This document shows, piece after piece, positions 39,810-48,920 of a DNA stretch of 64,000 nt. A program made the translations under genes and the position numbers. Source of the DNA: JAAYEL01 sp964344625 (GTDB lineage: Bacteria; Bacillota; Clostridia; Tissierellales; Peptoniphilaceae); NCBI GenBank assembly GCA_964344625.1, contig CAYFNZ010000001.1, positions 1 through 64,000 on the forward strand, read 5' to 3'. The notes beneath the pieces were generated by a model. It did no database searches. It was not told the DNA's origin and saw nothing but the letters and a program-made list of their open reading frames with translations. How positions within the stretch are numbered: the stretch's first letter is position 1; every line of letters begins with the position of its first letter.

Positions 39810-39984
39810 GATTTAAAATAAAGATAATTTATGCTAAAAAAATCTGTCTTAAAATTTATTTCATACAAGACCTGAGAAAGATCATCTAATTCAAGATTTT
39901 TTGGTGATTTGTAAGACCTGTTAATATGTAAAATTAGCTATACTATGGTAAAATATATTTATCAGTAAAATTTTGGGGTGAAAA

Positions 39985-41667
39985 ATGAGTCAAGCTTTAT
40001 ATAGAAAGTATAGGCCGAAAACTTTTGATGAAGTCTACGGTCAGACCAATATTGTAAATATATTAAAAAATCAAATACAGAATAATAAGATTTCGCATGC
40101 TTACTTGTTTTCAGGAACTAGGGGTACTGGCAAGACTTCCTGTGCGAAGATTTTTTCAAGGGCTGTTAATTGTTTAAATCCTAAGGATGGCAACCCTTGT
40201 AATGAGTGTGCAAATTGTAAGGCTATCTTAGATGAGTCAAGTATGGATGTCATTGAAATGGATGCGGCATCTAATAGAAGGATAGATGATATAAGGCAAT
40301 TAAGAGATACGGTAATTTACCCCCCGACTGATTTAAAATATAAGGTATATATAATAGATGAAGCCCACATGATTACAAATGAAGGTTTTAATGCTCTTTT
40401 AAAAATTATGGAAGAGCCTCCAAAGCACCTTATATTTATTTTGGCTACGACAGAGGTAGACAAGATTCCGGATACCATTTTATCCAGGACACAAAGGTTT
40501 GAGTTTAAAAAGATTGAAGATCAGGTTATTGAGGATAGGATAAAAGATATCCTTGATAAAGAGTCTATAAATATGGATCAAGATGCCATAAATGCGATTT
40601 CAAATATTGGCAAGGGGTCCATGAGGGATGCCTTATCCACCCTAGATCAAGTCATTTCTATGAATAAGGATGAGTTTAAGCTTGAAGATATAAATGATAT
40701 CTTGGGCATAGTCGGAACAAATGTTAAATTGGGTATTTATAGGGCTGTGGTAGATGGAGATGTTGAAAGCTTGATTGGCCTTTTGGACAAGGAGTTAGAA
40801 AAGGGCAAGGATTCCCATAACATAATTAAGGAAATGATAGCCTTTATAGAAAGCCTTTTGGACTATAAGATAGGCCAACTTAAAAATGATTTAGGCCCTG
40901 ATGTCCATAAGCTAGTTGACTCTCTATCTTTGGAATATATTATAAATTCTTTAGACATACTAATAGAGTATGAGTTAAAGATTAGAAAATCTGACAACAG
41001 GAATTTACTCCTTAAAATGTCTATGATTAGGCTGGTTGATAATACACCTAGGGATGTCCTATTGGCTAGGATTAAGGCCCTAGAAGAGAGAATTTCAAGG
41101 CTGGAACAGGGGGATTTGACAAGGCCGATTCAAAAGCCTCAAGGAATTAAAAAGTCAGACTCAAAGCCGGTTTCCTTAGCTGATGGCAACCCATTTGATA
41201 AGTTAAAACAAGAAGTTGACAAAAAGGAAGAAGAGGAAAAGCTCGATAATAAGGATGAGCTAAAGCTTGCAAAGGAAGCAAAAAGGCAGACAGAAGAGCT
41301 AGAGCAAAAAGTACCTGAAAAAGTACCTGAAGAAGATAAGCAAGAGGCTGTCGAAAGAGCGATTAGAAAGTATGTATTAAACAAGTTTCCTTCATCTAAA
41401 AACCTTTATGACCATGTCCTTTCCTATTCATTTAGGAAAGACCAGCTTATTTATGAAGTTGATGAAACGGGCTATCAGTTTTCAAAGGTCATGAAAAACC
41501 TATTTATTCAGACCCAGGAAGCATTTTTTAGGCAAACAAAAATCAAGGTCATAATAAAATTTGAATTGAAGCCTAGTAAGTATGAAAAGGCTGAAAAAGA
41601 AGATGATGGCAAACTTGATAAAATAAAAGAATTTTTTGGAAAAGATAATATAGAAATTATTGAATAG
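39985..41667 (+). CDS. dnaX: DNA polymerase III subunits gamma and tau
   Basis: 560 residues, the clamp-loader ATPase. Walker A is GTRGTGKTSCAK (near 44-55). The zinc module runs over CLNPKDGNPCNECANC (four Cys), with Walker B-type VYIIDEAHMIT, then FNALLKIMEEPP and the sensor region SRTQRFEFK. The C-terminal 190 residues are charged and variable, as in tau. A dnaX frameshift site is not evident to me. It precedes ybaB and recR, the common dnaX-ybaB-recR operon. Confidence 0.96.
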   Translation: MSQALYRKYRPKTFDEVYGQTNIVNILKNQIQNNKISHAYLFSGTRGTGKTSCAKIFSRAVNCLNPKDGNPCNECANCKAILDESSMDVIEMDAASNRRIDDIRQLRDTVIYPPTDLKYKVYIIDEAHMITNEGFNALLKIMEEPPKHLIFILATTEVDKIPDTILSRTQRFEFKKIEDQVIEDRIKDILDKESINMDQDAINAISNIGKGSMRDALSTLDQVISMNKDEFKLEDINDILGIVGTNVKLGIYRAVVDGDVESLIGLLDKELEKGKDSHNIIKEMIAFIESLLDYKIGQLKNDLGPDVHKLVDSLSLEYIINSLDILIEYELKIRKSDNRNLLLKMSMIRLVDNTPRDVLLARIKALEERISRLEQGDLTRPIQKPQGIKKSDSKPVSLADGNPFDKLKQEVDKKEEEEKLDNKDELKLAKEAKRQTEELEQKVPEKVPEEDKQEAVERAIRKYVLNKFPSSKNLYDHVLSYSFRKDQLIYEVDETGYQFSKVMKNLFIQTQEAFFRQTKIKVIIKFELKPSKYEKAEKEDDGKLDKIKEFFGKDNIEIIE

Positions 41668-41676
41668 GAGGATATT

Positions 41677-42012
41677 ATGGCAAGAAGAGGAAATCCGTTT
41701 GCTGGCGGAAATATGAACAATATGATGAAGCAAATGCAACAAATGCAAAAAAAGATTGAGGAAGCTCAAAGACAAATAGAAGAAACTGAAGTTACAGCTA
41801 CTGCTGGTGGTGGAGTTGTAGAGGTTAAGGCTAATGGTAAGAAAGAGATAATTTCAATAAAAATAGATCCAGAAGCAGTAGATCCAGAAGACGTAGAAAT
41901 GCTAGAAGATATGGTTATGGCTGGCGTTAACGAAGCTTTGAGGATGGCTGATAAGATCAGTGAAGAAAAAATGGGTGGAATTACAGGTGGCCTAAACATA
42001 CCAGGCTTATAA
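41677..42012 (+). CDS. ybaB: YbaB/EbfC nucleoid-associated DNA-binding protein
   Basis: 111 residues. A Met/Gln-rich N-terminal helix (NNMMKQMQQMQKKIEEAQRQ), a beta sheet with GGGVVEVKANGKKEIISIKID, then an amphipathic C-terminal helix. Homodimeric, DNA-binding, function poorly defined. 9 bases after dnaX, 13 before recR. Confidence 0.94.
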   Translation: MARRGNPFAGGNMNNMMKQMQQMQKKIEEAQRQIEETEVTATAGGGVVEVKANGKKEIISIKIDPEAVDPEDVEMLEDMVMAGVNEALRMADKISEEKMGGITGGLNIPGL

Positions 42013-42025
42013 AAAAGGAGGCGGC

Positions 42026-42634
42026 ATGTATTCTTATCCAGAGTCTCTTGAAATGCTCATAGAGGAGTTAAGAAAACTTCCGTCTATAGGTAGGAAATCT
42101 GCCCAAAGAATGGCTCTTCATATCGTGGGCATGAAAGATGATAAAATTGACAATTTAATACAAGCTTTAGATAAGGTAAAGACAGATATCCATCCTTGTA
42201 AGATTTGTGGGAATCTGACAGAGGATGAAATTTGTCCTATATGTATAAGCGATAGAAGGGATAGGTCAATTCTATGCGTTGTTGAAGATGTTACCAACTT
42301 AATCACGATAGAAAAAAGTGAATCTTTTAATGGCTTATACCATGTGCTTTCAGGACTTATAAGTCCAAGTGGTTCAGTGATGCCCGATGATATAGGGGTT
42401 GATAAATTCTTAGACAGGCTTAGGGATGGCAAGATAAAGGAAATCATATTTGCGATTTCACCAACTGTAGAAGGGGAAACAACCATGTTATTCTTAAGTG
42501 AATTAATAAAGGACTTAGACATAAAGGTTACTAGGATAGCAAGCGGTATACCTGTTGGGGGCAATCTTGAATACTATGATGACTTGACCCTTTCAAAGGC
42601 TCTTAAAGAGAGAATAGACCTAAGAAGGTTTTGA
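42026..42634 (+). CDS. recR: Recombination protein RecR
   Basis: 202 residues. The N-terminal helix-hairpin-helix is LRKLPSIGRKSAQRMALHI. The zinc finger is CKICGNLTEDEICPIC (about residues 53-68). The Toprim segment has CVVEDVTNLITIEKS, and the C-terminal Walker-like region is ARGIPVGG-type (ASGIPVGGNLEYYDDLTLSKAL). It acts with RecF and RecO in gap repair. SD AAAGGAGG. Confidence 0.96.
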   Translation: MYSYPESLEMLIEELRKLPSIGRKSAQRMALHIVGMKDDKIDNLIQALDKVKTDIHPCKICGNLTEDEICPICISDRRDRSILCVVEDVTNLITIEKSESFNGLYHVLSGLISPSGSVMPDDIGVDKFLDRLRDGKIKEIIFAISPTVEGETTMLFLSELIKDLDIKVTRIASGIPVGGNLEYYDDLTLSKALKERIDLRRF

Positions 42635-42753
42635 TAAATTTCATGAGAACCTTAATTTTTAGTAGAAGCCTATAACCCTGTTAGGGTTAGGATTGACTAT
42701 TTTGAAACAATCTCTAAAAATATATAGTAAGAGAAAGAATTAAGGGGGAATTT

Positions 42754-43100
42754 ATTAAAACAAGTAAAAAAATCTTAGTTGTATTACTAGCTCTAGTAAT
42801 GATTCTATCTCTGGCTGCCTGCGGTGGCAAAACAAATGACAATGCCGGAGACAACAAGCCTGCAACTGAAGGTGAAAAAGATGCAGGAAAAGAACCTGAA
42901 AAGAAACCAGAAGAAAATGAAGCTTCTGAAAAAGAAGTAGTTCTAAGAAGAGCATACTATGCAGCTCATGGAGAAAAANNNNNNNNNNNNNNNNNNNNNN
43001 NNNNNNNNNNNNNNNNNNNNNNNNNNNNNNNNNNNNNNNNNNNNNNNNNNNNNNNNNNNNNNNNNNNNNNNNNNNNNNAGCTGCAAAGGCAGTAAAATAA
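42754..43100 (+). CDS. Lipoprotein interrupted by an assembly gap; apparent ATT start
   Basis: A complete lipoprotein signal peptide (KTSKKILVVLLALV, then LSLAACGG, Cys23) is in frame only if translation begins at ATT 42754, five bases after AAGGGGG. No ATG, GTG or TTG lies in frame in that region until Met16, which would leave no usable signal. After Cys come Gly/Asn and a Glu/Lys-rich linker, then VVLRRAYYAAHGEK, and the Ns begin (42979-43078). The frame reopens to AAKAVK and a stop at 43098-43100. Whether both sides are one frame depends on the true gap length. An ApbE gene follows, suggesting a flavin-linked role. Confidence 0.6.
42979..43078. other. Assembly gap (100 N) inside the lipoprotein gene
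   Basis: 100 Ns of unknown true size in the lipoprotein coding region. Internal repeats like those of the 38.7-kb protein would explain a failed assembly. Confidence 0.99.
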
Positions 43101-43115
43101 GTAAATAAAATAAAT

Positions 43116-43141
43116 CCCACCATTAACTGGTGGGTTTTTTT
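43116..43141 (+). terminator. Terminator between the lipoprotein and apbE
   Basis: CCCACCA and TGGTGGG around TTAAC, followed by a T-run. apbE starts 15 bases later, so it depends on read-through or a promoter hidden in the hairpin region. Confidence 0.85.
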
Positions 43142-43155
43142 AAGTTGAGGTAATG

Positions 43156-44250
43156 ATGAAAAAGACAATAAAAGTATCGCTACTATTAGTTTTTGTGCTA
43201 ATCTTGGGAGCTTGTTCAAAAAAGCTTGAGGCACGTGACAAAATATTTTATGAAACATTTGATACAAGTATAAGGTATCTATCATATACAGCTAGTGAAA
43301 AAGAATTTGAAGAAGAATACCAGTTGGTTTATGATGAATTTAATAGGTTAAATAAGCTATATGACAACTTTAACACCTATAAGGGCTTAACAAATGTTAA
43401 GAGCCTTAATGAAAATGCTGGCAAGGGTCCAATAAAAGTTGAAGATGACCTATTTAACTTGATAAAGTTTTCTATAGACAATTACGAAAAGACTAATGGA
43501 AAGCTTAATATAGCTATGGGAAGTGTGATAAAATTATGGACAGATGCAAGAAATCACAACATGGACCAAGGTCTTGATATAGAAAACAACCACAATGAAA
43601 TCCCAGAAGAAGACAAGATTATTCCATCTGACAGTCAGCTAAAGCAGGCTGGTGAGCATATGGATATCAAAAATATAGTTTTAGATGAGACTAATAAAAC
43701 AGTTGAAATAAAAGACCCTGACATGCTAATAGACCTTGGGGCTGTTGCCAAGGGATATGCTACAGAACTTGTAGCCCAAAAGCTTGAAGAAAAAGGAGTT
43801 AAGCATGCTTCTATCAATGCTGGAGGCAATGTAAGAACCATAGGAAGCCCTGGTGATGGGAGAAAAAATTGGGGCATAGGCATACAAAATCCTGACCTAA
43901 AGAGCCAAGATAACCTAGAAGTCCTATTTATCGGTGAAACATCAGTAGTTACTTCAGGCGACTACCAAAGGTATTTCACCAAAGATGGGGTAAAATACCA
44001 CCACATAATAGACCCGGATACCCTTAAGCCGAATGGAGAATTCAGCTCGGTGACAATAGTCACAAGGGATTCTGGACTTGCCGATTACCTATCGACTGTA
44101 ATTTTCCTATCTTCTAAGGAAGAGGCCGAAAAGATAATCAGTAATTATGAAGATGTAAAAGTTTTATGGTACTCAAATAAAGATGGCAAGTCATTTACAA
44201 AAGACTTGGCCCAATTTATGAAATCAGAAGGAGCCGTTTCAGGCAAGTAA
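43156..44250 (+). CDS. apbE: FAD:protein FMN transferase ApbE (lipoprotein)
   Basis: 364 residues. The signal peptide ends in LILGACSKK, with Cys20 as the lipidated residue. The ApbE fold follows: ETFDTSIRYLSY near 33-44, DLGAVAKGYATELVA (the conserved GAxAKGY-type motif), SINAGGNVRTIG (metal/FAD region) and HHIIDPDTLKPN. It transfers FMN from FAD to Thr/Ser of extracytoplasmic proteins. ATG 43156 is better placed after GAGG than ATG 43153. Neighbouring exported proteins are candidate substrates. Confidence 0.94.
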   Translation: MKKTIKVSLLLVFVLILGACSKKLEARDKIFYETFDTSIRYLSYTASEKEFEEEYQLVYDEFNRLNKLYDNFNTYKGLTNVKSLNENAGKGPIKVEDDLFNLIKFSIDNYEKTNGKLNIAMGSVIKLWTDARNHNMDQGLDIENNHNEIPEEDKIIPSDSQLKQAGEHMDIKNIVLDETNKTVEIKDPDMLIDLGAVAKGYATELVAQKLEEKGVKHASINAGGNVRTIGSPGDGRKNWGIGIQNPDLKSQDNLEVLFIGETSVVTSGDYQRYFTKDGVKYHHIIDPDTLKPNGEFSSVTIVTRDSGLADYLSTVIFLSSKEEAEKIISNYEDVKVLWYSNKDGKSFTKDLAQFMKSEGAVSGK

Positions 44251-44264
44251 TTATTGGAGGATTT

Positions 44265-45407
44265 ATGGGAAGACAAGTTTTTAAAGCTGGAAGCCTAATT
44301 GGAAAAGATGGTGTTTATAAAGACAAATTTATGGTGGTTGAAGACGGAATCATCAAGGAATTCTTAGATGAATTTGAGGGTGATTTTGTAGACTTCTCTT
44401 CTAATATAGTGGCACCTGGTCTGGTTGATACCCACATACATGGCTACAAGGACTGTGATGTGATGGACGCTGTGCCAGGACAATTAAATACAATTTCTAA
44501 GGGGCTTTTAGAGATGGGGGTTACATCATTTATACCTACTACCCTTACATCATCAGTTGACCAATTAAATAAGGTCTGCCAACTTATAGGTGAAGAATAT
44601 GAGGGTGTAGAAGGAGCCAAGGTCAGAGGGATTTTCCTTGAAGGACCATACTTTACTCAAAAGTACAAGGGGGCTCAAAATGAAATCTATATGAAGGACC
44701 CATCTATTGAAGAGCTGAAAAAATGGAAAGACTTGTCAAAGGGCTTGGTAAATAAGATTGCTATTGCACCTGAAAGAGATGGGGTTGAAGAATTTATCAA
44801 AGAGGCGAAAAAAATTGGAGTCCACGTAGCCTTGGGTCATTCCGATGCAAGTTATGACCAAGCTATGAAGGCTGTAGGTGCTGGAGCTAGCATCTTCGTT
44901 CACGTCTACAATGCCATGAGGGGTCTACACCACAGGGAACCTGGTATGGTAGGGGCAGCCTTTAATTCTGATACCTATGGCGAGTTGATAGCTGATGGCC
45001 ACCATGTACATCCGATTTCAGCTAAAATCCTTATGGACCAAAAGGGAAGAGATAAAATCTGCCTAATTACAGACTGTATGAGGGCTGGTGGTATGCCAGA
45101 AGGAGACTACTTCCTAGGTGAACTTCCAGTTTATGTAAAGGATGGAACAGCAAGATTAAAAGATGGCGACAACCTAGCAGGATCAATCCTCGACCTAAAA
45201 GACGGGGTAAAAAATGTAGTGAATTGGGAAATAGCCCAATTAAAAGAAGCTATAGATATGGCTTCATTAATTCCTGCAAGGTCACTAGGAATAGACGACA
45301 AGTGCGGCAGTCTTGAAGTTGGAAGACCTGCAGACTTTATAGTTCTTGATGAAAAGTTAGACCTTCAAAAGACCTACCTAGACGGCAGATGCCTTTATGA
45401 AAAATAA
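44265..45407 (+). CDS. nagA: N-acetylglucosamine-6-phosphate deacetylase
   Basis: 380 residues of amidohydrolase fold. VAPGLVDTHIHGY is near 50-62, the metal-binding Glu is in FLEGPYF (about 127-133), ALGHSDAS and FVHVYNAMRGLHHREPG supply His ligands, and CLITDCMRAGGM holds the catalytic Asp. It produces GlcN-6-P and acetate in amino-sugar recycling. nagB is not in the window. 14 bases after apbE. Confidence 0.95.
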   Translation: MGRQVFKAGSLIGKDGVYKDKFMVVEDGIIKEFLDEFEGDFVDFSSNIVAPGLVDTHIHGYKDCDVMDAVPGQLNTISKGLLEMGVTSFIPTTLTSSVDQLNKVCQLIGEEYEGVEGAKVRGIFLEGPYFTQKYKGAQNEIYMKDPSIEELKKWKDLSKGLVNKIAIAPERDGVEEFIKEAKKIGVHVALGHSDASYDQAMKAVGAGASIFVHVYNAMRGLHHREPGMVGAAFNSDTYGELIADGHHVHPISAKILMDQKGRDKICLITDCMRAGGMPEGDYFLGELPVYVKDGTARLKDGDNLAGSILDLKDGVKNVVNWEIAQLKEAIDMASLIPARSLGIDDKCGSLEVGRPADFIVLDEKLDLQKTYLDGRCLYEK

Positions 45408-45414
45408 TAATTAG

Positions 45415-45455
45415 AAAAAGCCAGTAGCTACTTAAGCGTAGTATACTGGCTTTTT
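45415..45455. terminator. Bidirectional terminator between nagA and the CBS gene
   Basis: AAAAAGCCAGTA and TACTGGCTTTTT arms; convergent genes on either side. Confidence 0.9.
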
Positions 45456-45466
45456 GTCTTTAATAC

Positions 45467-45991
45467 TTAATTACCATGAACCTTTTCTATGTTTGGTGTA
45501 ATTATGTTGCTCTTTAGAAACTTGTAATTCTTCTCCTTTATAACGTAGTTTTTATCGAACTCATGAGCTAGGAAGTTAAACCTTTTAAGGATATTACTTC
45601 TAGGAATTAAGCCCTTTAATCTACCTTGCTTGTCTATAACGCACAAAAAGTTGTAGTTGATAAGTGCCCTTATTACCTCTTCAAGGTCAAAGTCCTCGTC
45701 AACTGTGTAATAGTGGGTATCGACTGCATCTATTATTTTATACTTTTCTAGGACCTGAAAGCCTTGATTTATCTCCTGGCCAAGAAACTTAAAAATTTGA
45801 CTGGTTGATATTAGACCCTTGAATTTATTATCGTAATCTAAAACTGGAATAGATGTAAAAGTCGTGTTATTTAGTAGCATTATAGCGTGCAAAAGAGTAT
45901 TGTCTGCAAATACGATTGAGACATTATCTATCGGAGTGACAATTGATTTTTTATCTTCAAGTAGAATGTTTTTAATTGTGTTATTTATCAT
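45467..45991 (-). CDS. Tandem CBS-domain protein, CbpB/DarB-like
   Basis: 174 residues made almost entirely of two CBS motifs (about 10-70 and 85-150). The first holds TFTSIPVLDYDNKFKGLIST and the second NFLCVIDKQGRLKGLIPRSNIL. Layout and sequence feel resemble CbpB/DarB, a c-di-AMP-binding regulator that acts on Rel in Bacillus and Listeria; the assignment is by memory of that family. I start at 45991, where GAGGGGG precedes ATG, rather than at 46105. It is monocistronic and transcribed against the fork. A c-di-AMP receptor of another family (DarA) is at 48921. Confidence 0.75.
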   Translation of the reverse strand: MINNTIKNILLEDKKSIVTPIDNVSIVFADNTLLHAIMLLNNTTFTSIPVLDYDNKFKGLISTSQIFKFLGQEINQGFQVLEKYKIIDAVDTHYYTVDEDFDLEEVIRALINYNFLCVIDKQGRLKGLIPRSNILKRFNFLAHEFDKNYVIKEKNYKFLKSNIITPNIEKVHGN

Positions 45992-46162
45992 TTTAGCCCC
46001 CTCATAATTTATTATACCCACTTGTGAAAGCCTTTTCAAACTTATACAAAGATTAATTACTGAATTCATATTCATGTAAAATGCATAGGCTGCCCTATTT
46101 TTCAATCAAAATGCTTAGATAGCTTGATTTAAAAGTTTAATTTTGTTAATATATAGTATATA

Positions 46163-46189
46163 TTAGCACTTAAAGGAGAAGAGTGCTAA
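46163..46189. promoter_or_regulatory. CIRCE operator (HrcA binding site) of htpG
   Basis: TTAGCACTT, nine bases, GAGTGCTAA: one mismatch to the CIRCE consensus TTAGCACTC-N9-GAGTGCTAA. It lies 45 bases before the htpG start, in the 5' leader or across the start site. HrcA repression released on heat shock is expected. Confidence 0.9.
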
Positions 46190-46233
46190 CAAATACTAGC
46201 TAGGCTAGATAAAAATAGATGCGGAGGGAAATT

Positions 46234-48114
46234 ATGAAAAAGCAATTTGAAACAGAGTCCAAAAAAATCCTAGACCTTATGATTCATTCTATTTACACTA
46301 ACAAGGAAATATTTTTAAGAGAGTTGATATCAAATGCGTCTGATGCTATCGACAAAAGAGTTTTCAGTATGTTGGAAGATAAGGATGAAAGCTTCAACAG
46401 GGATGACTTATTTATAGAAATCAAGCTAAATCCGGAAGAAAGATACCTTGAAATCCAAGATTCAGGAATTGGTATGTCAAAAGAAGACCTAGAAAATAAC
46501 CTTGGAATCATTGCTAAAAGTGGGTCTTTAGACTTTAAGGAAAATAATAAAAATGACGAAATTTCTATAATTGGCCAATTTGGGGTTGGTTTTTATTCAG
46601 CCTTTATGGTTGGAGATAGACTTGAAGTTACAAGTAAGAAATTAAATGACAAGGCCTACAGGTGGACTAGCCAAGGAACAGATGGTTACGAAATTGAAGA
46701 GCTAGGTCCAGATGCGGATAGAAAAGAAGTGGGAACCAGTGTAAGAGTATACCTAAAGGAAGATACTGAAGATGAAAAATACTCCCTATACACTGACCAA
46801 TACTATATACAAGAATTAGTGGAAAAGTATTCAAACTATATCAAGTATCCGATAAAGCTTAATATGAAAAAAACCAGGGCTAAGTCTGATGATCCAGAAG
46901 ACCATGAAATAGAAGAATACTATGAAATGACGACACTTAACTCCATGGTTCCAATTTGGAAAAAGGACAAACAAAGCTTAAAGGATGAAGACTATATAAA
47001 CTTTTACAGGGAACAAAGATATGGTTTTGACCAACCTCTAGCTTGGATCCACCTTAATGCCGAAGGGCTTATAAACTATAGGGCCATCCTATTCATTCCA
47101 TCAAAGCCAAGCTTTAATTACTATACAAAGGACTTTAAAAAGGGCCTTCAACTTTATTCAAATGGCGTAATGATTATGGAATCAAATGAAGACCTTATTC
47201 CAGATTATTTAGCCTTTGTAAAAGGTGTGGTTGATTCAGAAGACCTATCCTTAAACATTTCAAGGGAAATCCTGCAACAGGATAGAAGACTTATGTCAAT
47301 TGCTAAGAATATAGAAAGAAAGATTCTTGCTGAATTAAGGACCCTACTTAAGGATGATAGGAAGAAGTATGAAGAGTTTTTTGAAAGCTTTGGCATGAGT
47401 TTGAAGGCTGGAATTTACTCATCATTTGGTCAAAAAAAGGAATTGACTGACCTCTTACTATTTGCAAGCTCAAAGTCAGAAGAAAAAATTACCCTAGATG
47501 AATACGTGGATAGGAAAAAAGAAGACCAAGATAAGATTTTCTATGCTAGTGGTAAGGACTACAAGGCTATAGACAAGAACCCTGCCTTAAATAAGCTTAA
47601 AAAAGATGGCTTTGAAATTCTATACCTAACTGATGAAATAGACGAATTTGTAATCAAATTACTCCTAAATTATAAGGATATGGAATTTGTATCTGCTATA
47701 GACTATACTGATTCAGAAGCCAGCGAAGAAAGCTTGGATGAAGCTGAAAAAACTAATAGGAAGTCACTTTTTGAAAAGATGAAGGAATTTTTGCCAGAAG
47801 ATGTAGTTGAGGTTAAGGAAAGTAATAGGCTTGATGATGATGCGTCAGTATTGAGCTCAAGGGGGGAATTTTCAATAGAAATGGAAAGGGCCCTATCCCT
47901 TCAACCGGATGCTCCTGATATGAAGGCTGACAAGGTTTTGGAAATCAACCCAAAACACAAGGTGTTTGATGAATTAATGCAAGCTCTTTCTAAGAATGAC
48001 CAAGAAAGACTTGAGTTAATTACCAAGGTTCTTTACGACCAATCTAGGTTAATTGCTGGGCTACAAATAGATGATGTAGTAGAATATACCAAGATGGTAA
48101 ATAAACTAATATAG
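46234..48114 (+). CDS. htpG: Molecular chaperone HtpG (Hsp90)
   Basis: 626 residues. The GHKL ATPase N-domain has ELISNASDAIDKR (N-box) near 27-39, then DSGIGMSKEDL and GQFGVGFYSAFMV. The middle domain has the catalytic-loop segment VDSEDLSLNISREILQQ, and the C-terminal dimerisation domain follows. I start at 46234 (GGAGGG upstream) rather than 46219. The CIRCE element upstream places it in the HrcA regulon, unlike Bacillus htpG. Confidence 0.97.
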   Translation: MKKQFETESKKILDLMIHSIYTNKEIFLRELISNASDAIDKRVFSMLEDKDESFNRDDLFIEIKLNPEERYLEIQDSGIGMSKEDLENNLGIIAKSGSLDFKENNKNDEISIIGQFGVGFYSAFMVGDRLEVTSKKLNDKAYRWTSQGTDGYEIEELGPDADRKEVGTSVRVYLKEDTEDEKYSLYTDQYYIQELVEKYSNYIKYPIKLNMKKTRAKSDDPEDHEIEEYYEMTTLNSMVPIWKKDKQSLKDEDYINFYREQRYGFDQPLAWIHLNAEGLINYRAILFIPSKPSFNYYTKDFKKGLQLYSNGVMIMESNEDLIPDYLAFVKGVVDSEDLSLNISREILQQDRRLMSIAKNIERKILAELRTLLKDDRKKYEEFFESFGMSLKAGIYSSFGQKKELTDLLLFASSKSEEKITLDEYVDRKKEDQDKIFYASGKDYKAIDKNPALNKLKKDGFEILYLTDEIDEFVIKLLLNYKDMEFVSAIDYTDSEASEESLDEAEKTNRKSLFEKMKEFLPEDVVEVKESNRLDDDASVLSSRGEFSIEMERALSLQPDAPDMKADKVLEINPKHKVFDELMQALSKNDQERLELITKVLYDQSRLIAGLQIDDVVEYTKMVNKLI

Positions 48115-48139
48115 TTTAGAAAAATATAAAAAATCAATT

Positions 48140-48235
48140 AAGCGTTGCAGAATATAAGGTGACCCCAAAAAGTTGGACCTAAAACCAACTTGGAGGAGGT
48201 CAGTTCAATATGATAAATTCTGTGACGCTTTTTTT
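48140..48235 (+). terminator. htpG terminator with a long IS3-like loop
   Basis: Arms at 48140-48153 (AAGCGTTGCAGAAT) and 48217-48230 pair over 14 positions with two wobbles and are followed by TTTTT. The 63-base loop contains TGACCCCAAAAAGTTGGACC (from 48160), which looks like an IS3/IS150-family terminal repeat, and an internal partial complement (CCAACTTGGAGGAGGTCA). See findings. Confidence 0.7.
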
Positions 48236-48291
48236 CTTTTGTGGAAAAAAGACCCAAAGAAATATATAATATGAATATACAAGGAGGAATT

Positions 48292-48915
48292 ATGAAAGGA
48301 AAGTTCATAGTTTTTGAAGGGTCAGACGGGTCCGGAAAGACTACTATATTAAATAATGTAAAGAAATTCTTAGATGATAATAATTATGATTATGTCATGA
48401 CCAGGGAGCCTGGGGGCACAAAGATTTCTGAATCCATAAGAGAAAACTTGCTTTCAAATGACAACGAGGCAATGTCTTTTAGGACTGAGGCTTTGTTGTT
48501 TGCGGCCGCAAGAGCTCAGCATGTTGATGAGGTTATTAGGCCAAACCTCCAAAAAGGAAGATTAGTCATTAGCGATAGATTTGTTATGAGTTCTCTAGCT
48601 TATCAGGCTTATGGAAGGCAGTTGGGGTATGATAGGGTAAAGGCTATTAATGACTTTGCTATCGATGGGGTGATTCCAGACTATACTATATTTTTTAATG
48701 TAGACCCTATAACTGTATTAAATAGGAAAAAGAAGAGCGTAGAGGCGGATAGGCTAGAAAGTGAAGATGACTCCTATCACGAAAGGGTTTATGAAGGCTA
48801 TCAAAAACTAATAAAGATGGAGGATGATAGGCTTATAATTATAGATGCATCAAAGTCCATAGAGGAAGTAACTAGGGATACTATAGGAAAATTATTAGAA
48901 ATCATAGGAGGTTAG
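48292..48915 (+). CDS. tmk: Thymidylate kinase
   Basis: 207 residues. It phosphorylates dTMP to dTDP. The P-loop FEGSDGSGKTT is at 8-18, the DR(F/Y) motif is SDRFVMSSLAYQAYGR, with TREPGGTKISE near 38-48. AAGGAGG precedes the ATG at 48292; earlier in-frame Mets lack an SD. It heads tmk-darA-holB-ricT. Confidence 0.96.
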   Translation: MKGKFIVFEGSDGSGKTTILNNVKKFLDDNNYDYVMTREPGGTKISESIRENLLSNDNEAMSFRTEALLFAAARAQHVDEVIRPNLQKGRLVISDRFVMSSLAYQAYGRQLGYDRVKAINDFAIDGVIPDYTIFFNVDPITVLNRKKKSVEADRLESEDDSYHERVYEGYQKLIKMEDDRLIIIDASKSIEEVTRDTIGKLLEIIGG

Positions 48916-48920
48916 ATAAG

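Noticed and set aside
39810..39984. Possible SRP RNA gene upstream of dnaX
   Set aside because: No SRP Alu or S-domain motif (GGAA tetraloop with conserved internal loop) is visible.
42670..42691. Hairpin AACCCT-GTT-AGGGTT after recR
   Set aside because: Stem is short and not followed by a T-run; not called as a terminator.
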